Source of the DNA: Notospermus geniculatus
Taxonomy: Eukaryota; Nemertea; Pilidiophora; Heteronemertea; Lineidae
DNA length: 64,000 bases
Direction of reading: 5' to 3'
Assembly: GCA_002633025.1 (NCBI GenBank)
Contig: NMRB01000565.1
Span: 133,643 to 197,642 of the forward strand
The stretch's first letter is position 1; each line of letters starts with the position of its first letter. Below the pieces are notes generated by a model. It was given only the letters and a program-made list of their open reading frames with translations. It did no database searches and was not told the DNA's origin. The position numbers were made by a program, and so were the translations under genes. Of the stretch, positions 59,019 to 64,000 are shown piece by piece.

Positions 59019-62000
59019 ATGAATGTGGACACCTCAAGTAGTGCCTCGAACCGTGTGGTTCGAGTCAACATGATGGAGGGGGTGGGGGCTCGTGTAGGGC
59101 GGGGGCCTGATTGGAAATGGGGGAAACAGGATGGTGGAGAAGGGCATGTTGGGACTGTCCGCAACTTTGAGTCCCCTGAAGAAGTTGTGGTTGTGTGGGA
59201 CAATGGAACTGCTGCCAACTACCGCTGTGCCGGCGCTTATGATCTTCGGATTCTCGACAGTGCTCCTACTGGTATGAGCATACAGTTAACTCTCATCCGG
59301 CTTTTGGACTGTAGGCCGAGCCGAGGCCGAGTCATCAATAACAATAGACTAGGCCTAGTCAAGATCGATTACATGTAGGCCTATTGTAGGTTTAGGCCTA
59401 GGCTAGGCCTACTTAGGTATCCTGACGTTTAATCTCAGAACCTGTCTAGGCCATATTAATGATATGCCGGTGAGATTGTGTAAATTATAACAGGCGTAAT
59501 ATTATTATTATAGTGTTTCATAGTTAGGCCTATCACCTACTGTAGGACCGGTATTTTTAGCGTCCATTTTAAGTTAGCGATAGGCCGGACTCGGAGATTA
59601 CGTGTACATTTAACTTTGTGATTGGATGATCAATGTAACTGCTTCCTAGAAAAGATCAGCTTTGATCATCCCAGTTACTAAGTCAAGTGCTCTCATAATA
59701 ATTTCCTGTTTGACCTACTGCCCCACGGAGAGCTTGGTTGATGAATCATCGTTTTTGTTTTATTTAGGCCCTAGTCAAGTGTTCCCTGCAGGTGGCTGGT
59801 TCACGTCTTTCATGAACCAGGAACTGTTATGACATGTTGAATAAATTTAGCGTCCTTTTAATTACGCGAATGACAGGCCAGATGCGAAAGTCGTGAAAAT
59901 AAATAGTACGCGAACAATTAGGGTTGCAGAGTATTATGTCTCATTTCTTATGCCCTCTTTTCAGGAATAAAGCATGATGGGACAATGTGTGACACATGTC
60001 GTCAGCAGCCCATTTTTGGCATCCGTTGGAAATGTGCCGAGTGTCCAAATTACGATTTGTGTTCAGTGTGTTACCATGGTGACAAGCATAATCTACGCCA
60101 CAGGTTTTATCGGATAAATACACCAGGAAGTGAACGGTAAGATAATGTTCCACTTCCAGTTATCCACCTGAAAAATGTTGATGTGATCAATATTTTCTTT
60201 AGTTTGATATGTGTTGACCAATCTTCAGTCGTCATGGTACAATGATATCTGTCTTGAGTACTTTATCTCCATGGTCTCTTCCAGGGTTTCAATTGAACCA
60301 CGGAGAAAAAGTAAAAAGATAACCGCCCGTGGTATTTTCCCTGGTGCACGAGTGGTACGGGGTGTTGACTGGCAGTGGGAAGATCAAGATGGTGGGAACG
60401 GACGACGAGGGAAGGTCACGGAGATACAGGATTGGAGTGCTGCTAGTCCAAGGAGTGCGGCCTATGTGTTATGGGACAATGGTGCTAAAAATCTCTATCG
60501 GGTTGGCTTTGAAGGAATGGTAAGTATTTCATGCAGGTTGAGAAGGCGAACCATACATTCGAAGTTCTCTGAAAAGGGACTGACAAATGGTGTCATTGGT
60601 TGAGAGGTCAAAATGAATAGAGATTACCAATTAAAAAACTCATATCATGTTGGGCTGTTGAACCATTTTATGCATTTTGTGCATCTTTTCCAGGCTGACC
60701 TGAAGGTTGTGAATGATGCCAAAGGTGGATCATTCTACAGAGATCATCTTCCTTTACTGGGTAGGTATGACTTTTGCAATCATGCTTAAGTTTGCCTCAT
60801 GGTTTTCTTCATGTGATCAAAATCTATGAAATTTTCCTCTGCCATTCATTGTTGACTTTATTTCCATTGTTTCCAGGTGAACAGGGTCCCGGTCTACGTT
60901 CAGGCCCTGGTGGCTTGGCAATTGGAGACCAAGTGAATGTGGACTTGGAGTTGGAGATAGTCCAGTCTTTGCAGCATGGCCATGGTGGATGGACAGATGG
61001 CATGTTCGAGGTGAGAAGTCACCAAATACCTTTCCTTTCAAATCTAACAGAGACTGACATGATTTATTCCATTTCCTAATATTTCATTGATGCTGTACTT
61101 CCCTACAACATGTCTGTGTGTTCGTGTGGATGGTTGGTCTCATGAATGAATATCATCAGCAGGATCTGTGTACAGCTGTTGGAGCAAGATCAACACAATA
61201 AATCAGAATATCTATCCGTTGCCTATATTTTTGATTTGCTCTGTTTATGCCTATTATATTTCAGTGTTTGGGAACGACTGGTACTGTTGTCGGGATTGAT
61301 GAAGATCATGATATTGTTGTATCCTACCCAAGTGGAAACAGGTAAGGGAGGCCGAGGATCAATCCACCAATCTTTTTTCACTATTCTTAATTATTCAATC
61401 TCTGGTGGAAATGATTCATGATAATCAATCACCCTGCACATCGTTTTTTCTGGATGAAGCTAAAGTGAATATCAGGTTGTTAGGGTGGTGCTGTGAAAAC
61501 GTCAGCGTCTGTCACCAATGAAGTTGCGGGTTTGATCTCCAGTTGTGCCAGTGGTGTTGTGTGATAGAGAGGGCAATCTTTCCACAATATTGGAGGTTTC
61601 TCCTACATTACCGTAAAGCGAAATATTTCCACATCCTAAATGTTTGCGAATGGCCTAAAAATCCAACATTCGCGGAGAAAAATATTTGCAGTAAAGGGCC
61701 TTGTAAAAATTTTCTGCGGAGAAATATATTCGCGAGTGTCACACCCTGAATAATGAAGAAGATCGACACCACACTTCTCTGGAAGCAGGAAGCTGCATAT
61801 CCTGGCAGGCCCTGTACTATCAGCTGCATACCGCAATGCTTGTTATGTGTAAACACTCATTCCGGGCACAAGGGAGACTCCGGGTGTCGATGTTAATTTG
61901 CATTTGCGGAGAAAAAATTTAGCGAGCACCACAGCAATTCGCGCTTTCCGCGAGAATTTTCCCCCGTGAACTTATTTCGCTTTATGGTATCCTACAGGGG

Positions 62001-62409
62001 CTCTGGTTTCCTCCTACATTATTTGATGTAAATGTTGTCCAGTATTGTTTGATGAGTACCAAGAATGCTCTCAGTTGGTACTTGCACTCCTAAAATAAGA
62101 TATTTTAAAAGATAATTCTGATTCTCAAACTAAGAAGATTCTGATTGGTCAGTTAGGCCATTTGTTCATCATGCATGCGTGTCATGTTTGCTGCTGTAAC
62201 AACAGCTGTCATTCTCCTTCAGATGGACATTTAACCCAGCAGTATTAACCAAAGTGAACACCAGCACCAGCAGTGGTGCATCCGCTTCTAGTGATACCAG
62301 TACAACCACACAGTACGCCGTTGGAGATTTAGTACAGATCTGTAGTGACACTGAAAGAATCAAAGTCTTACAGCGTGGACATGGGGAATGGGCAGAGGCC
62401 ATGTTACCA
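59019..62409 (+). CDS. MIB1: E3 ubiquitin ligase mind bomb 1, 5' part (seven exons)
   Basis: Exons 59019-59271, 59965-60136, 60285-60519, 60694-60760, 60877-61010, 61265-61341, 62223-62409; phases join to 375 residues before the sequence gap. MIB1 ubiquitinates Delta/Jagged ligands so that they are endocytosed and can activate Notch. Domains in order: first MIB/HERC2 domain ([20 protein letters not shown]), ZZ zinc finger ([19 protein letters not shown], then [10 protein letters not shown]), second MIB/HERC2 domain ([20 protein letters not shown]), then the MZM substrate-binding repeats ([25 protein letters not shown]). Identity to vertebrate MIB1 is very high. The ankyrin repeats and RING fingers lie beyond the window. 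The start gives an N-terminus slightly longer than human. Confidence 0.95.
61483..61562 (+). repeat. Possible tRNA-derived SINE fragment
   Basis: GTTAGGGTGGTGCTGTGAAAA resembles a weak A-box region and GCGGGTTTGATCTCCAG a B box about 45 bp downstream, as in tRNA-headed SINEs. The tRNA fold is not intact. It lies in a MIB1 intron. Confidence 0.3.
61609..61989. mobile_element. 381-bp MITE with TACCGTAAAGCGAAATA ends
   Basis: The left end TACCGTAAAGCGAAATATTT pairs with the right end ACTTATTTCGCTTTATGGTA. Inner TTCGCGGAGAAAAAT and TTTGCGGAGAAAAAA words repeat near both ends. TA at the termini suggests a TA target. It lies in the MIB1 intron before exon 7 and has no coding capacity. Confidence 0.8.
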
Positions 62410-62475
62410 GTAAGTGGAATGCTTGAGTATACATGTCAATGTACTACGTTGGTGTCACCTCATTGGGTACCATCT

Positions 62476-63124
62476 NNNNNNNNNNNNNNNNNNNNNNNNN
62501 NNNNNNNNNNNNNNNNNNNNNNNNNNNNNNNNNNNNNNNNNNNNNNNNNNNNNNNNNNNNNNNNNNNNNNNNNNNNNNNNNNNNNNNNNNNNNNNNNNNN
62601 NNNNNNNNNNNNNNNNNNNNNNNNNNNNNNNNNNNNNNNNNNNNNNNNNNNNNNNNNNNNNNNNNNNNNNNNNNNNNNNNNNNNNNNNNNNNNNNNNNNN
62701 NNNNNNNNNNNNNNNNNNNNNNNNNNNNNNNNNNNNNNNNNNNNNNNNNNNNNNNNNNNNNNNNNNNNNNNNNNNNNNNNNNNNNNNNNNNNNNNNNNNN
62801 NNNNNNNNNNNNNNNNNNNNNNNNNNNNNNNNNNNNNNNNNNNNNNNNNNNNNNNNNNNNNNNNNNNNNNNNNNNNNNNNNNNNNNNNNNNNNNNNNNNN
62901 NNNNNNNNNNNNNNNNNNNNNNNNNNNNNNNNNNNNNNNNNNNNNNNNNNNNNNNNNNNNNNNNNNNNNNNNNNNNNNNNNNNNNNNNNNNNNNNNNNNN
63001 NNNNNNNNNNNNNNNNNNNNNNNNNNNNNNNNNNNNNNNNNNNNNNNNNNNNNNNNNNNNNNNNNNNNNNNNNNNNNNNNNNNNNNNNNNNNNNNNNNNN
63101 NNNNNNNNNNNNNNNNNNNNNNNN
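62476..63124. other. Sequence gap, 649 N
   Basis: Unresolved run of N inside a MIB1 intron. The right border is a GCGTT-rich tandem repeat, which probably caused the gap. Confidence 0.99.
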
Positions 63125-63395
63125 TCTCATGCGTTTTCATGCGTTCTCGTGCGTTCTCATGCGTTTTCATGCGTTCTTAAGCGCAGCGTTTGCGTCAATA
63201 GACGCACTCCTCTGCGTTTTCGAAAAAGTTTTGGACATGTTGAAAACCAATGCGTTCACCCAGGGGTCTGCGTTTACAAACGCAGAGTTGGCGCACGCAG
63301 TGCGTCAACCCTGCGCTCATTTCGGCGTTTCATAAACGCCCCTAGGCGCACGGCCTAAACGCCGGATAAAACGCTCGTGTGAGACGGCCTTTAGA
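63125..63395. repeat. GCGTT tandem repeat and GC-rich element at the gap edge
   Basis: 63125-63178 is a tandem of about five units close to TCATGCGTTYT. From 63180 to 63395 there are many opposed GCGTTT and AAACGC words, ending AACGCTCGTGTGAGACGGCC, which looks like the right part of a fold-back element whose left part is inside the gap. Confidence 0.65.
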
Positions 63396-64000
63396 AAATC
63401 TGTGGTATTAAATATATGGTTTGAAACGAATCCTCTCATTTCATTTATCATGTTTGTCTTCATTATTCTAACCAGACTTCACGATGTATCTTTGACCCTC
63501 CTTTAAATACCCCGTAATTTGAAAAATTATCCACTTAAATGTGTTTGAGGCAAGGAGTTCTGTTGGTACAGAGTTGGCAAATGTCTTTTCTCGTCATTTC
63601 GGAATAGAGCATAACCATAATGCAAATTCTTCCTTTCAAGAAGCTTAGTCCAGTTTCACAAAATGTTGTTCTTTTGTGGACCATGATTTCTTATATGATA
63701 CTTGTGTAGTAAACTAAAAAAAAGTGACTGATGATATTGTGACGAAACTGTGCAGTTTTCCTGCATCCTTGCTGCTTGAAAGGTATGTAAAAATTTGAGT
63801 TTGAACTTTTCAAAAAATGGTCAGCTTCAGTGACTTTACACTCTGTACCTAAACTCAACTTCTGAAATGACAGTTTCGACCAGTTTCTTGTGTGTATGGA
63901 GAACCGGAGTTCCACACAAGAACAAATGCCACTACATGTACATGTACTCTTATTAACTGAATTTTGGACAACGATTGTGACACTAAAACTTGAAGCTGTG
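63396..64000. other. MIB1 intron or flank, nothing recognised
   Basis: AT-rich sequence with no exon matching the next expected MIB1 segment (the remainder of the MZM region). The next exon is either in the gap or beyond the window. Confidence 0.45.

Noticed and set aside
62254-63358. Long frames spanning the N run
   Set aside because: They are open only because N has no stops. The real MIB1 exon ends at a donor at 62410.

Overview
The window is animal nuclear DNA from a marine invertebrate. Genes have short exons with GT-AG introns, one protein per transcription unit, and DNA-transposon debris fills the introns and spacers. The very frequent GGCCTA/TAGGCCTA and ACATGTAC words, the gene set (MCPH1, CLPP, CABLES, MIB1) and the high allelic divergence suggest an invertebrate deuterostome, perhaps an echinoderm. 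That placement is inference, not proof.

Layout. (1) 335-3979, plus: 3' part of a microcephalin (MCPH1) gene with two C-terminal BRCT domains. (2) 5964-18036: a single-exon, Ser-rich minus-strand gene of unknown function. Its locus appears as one complete copy (9827-11377) lying between the 3' half (7454-8332) and the 5' half (14167-14431) of a second copy. (3) 18249-32208: two related multi-exon genes of unknown function, arranged head to head and coding for Ala/Glu/Lys-rich helical proteins; parts of both are present twice. (4) 32543-33996, minus: mitochondrial protease CLPP, whose first coding exon lies between 62-bp inverted repeats. (5) 34799-39124, plus: a protein with an N-terminal CARD joined to an APPBP2-like helical-repeat region. 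(6) 39950-48913: transposon-rich stretch, including a 3-kb element with 38-bp terminal inverted repeats and a 7-bp target duplication. (7) 49134-58694, minus: CABLES, with a C-terminal cyclin-like domain and three exons present twice. (8) 59019-62409, plus: the first seven exons of MIB1, divergent from CABLES across 324 bp and cut by a 649-bp run of N.

A second layer is assembly structure. Most isolated single N bases (8333, 23469, 28080, 29956, 45240, 50644) sit at the edge of a duplicated block that differs by SNPs and transposon presence or absence. These blocks read as two haplotypes of a highly heterozygous animal laid end to end, so the duplicated exons should not be counted as real gene copies. 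The paired haplotypes give empty and filled sites for several small transposons, which fixes their ends and target duplications.

The most unusual biology is the CARD plus APPBP2-like fusion, the unrecognised divergent gene pair at 18-32 kb, the 87-residue RRKS repeats in MCPH1, and the inverted repeats around the CLPP start. MIB1 next to CABLES is a linkage also found, at longer range, on human chromosome 18q11.2.
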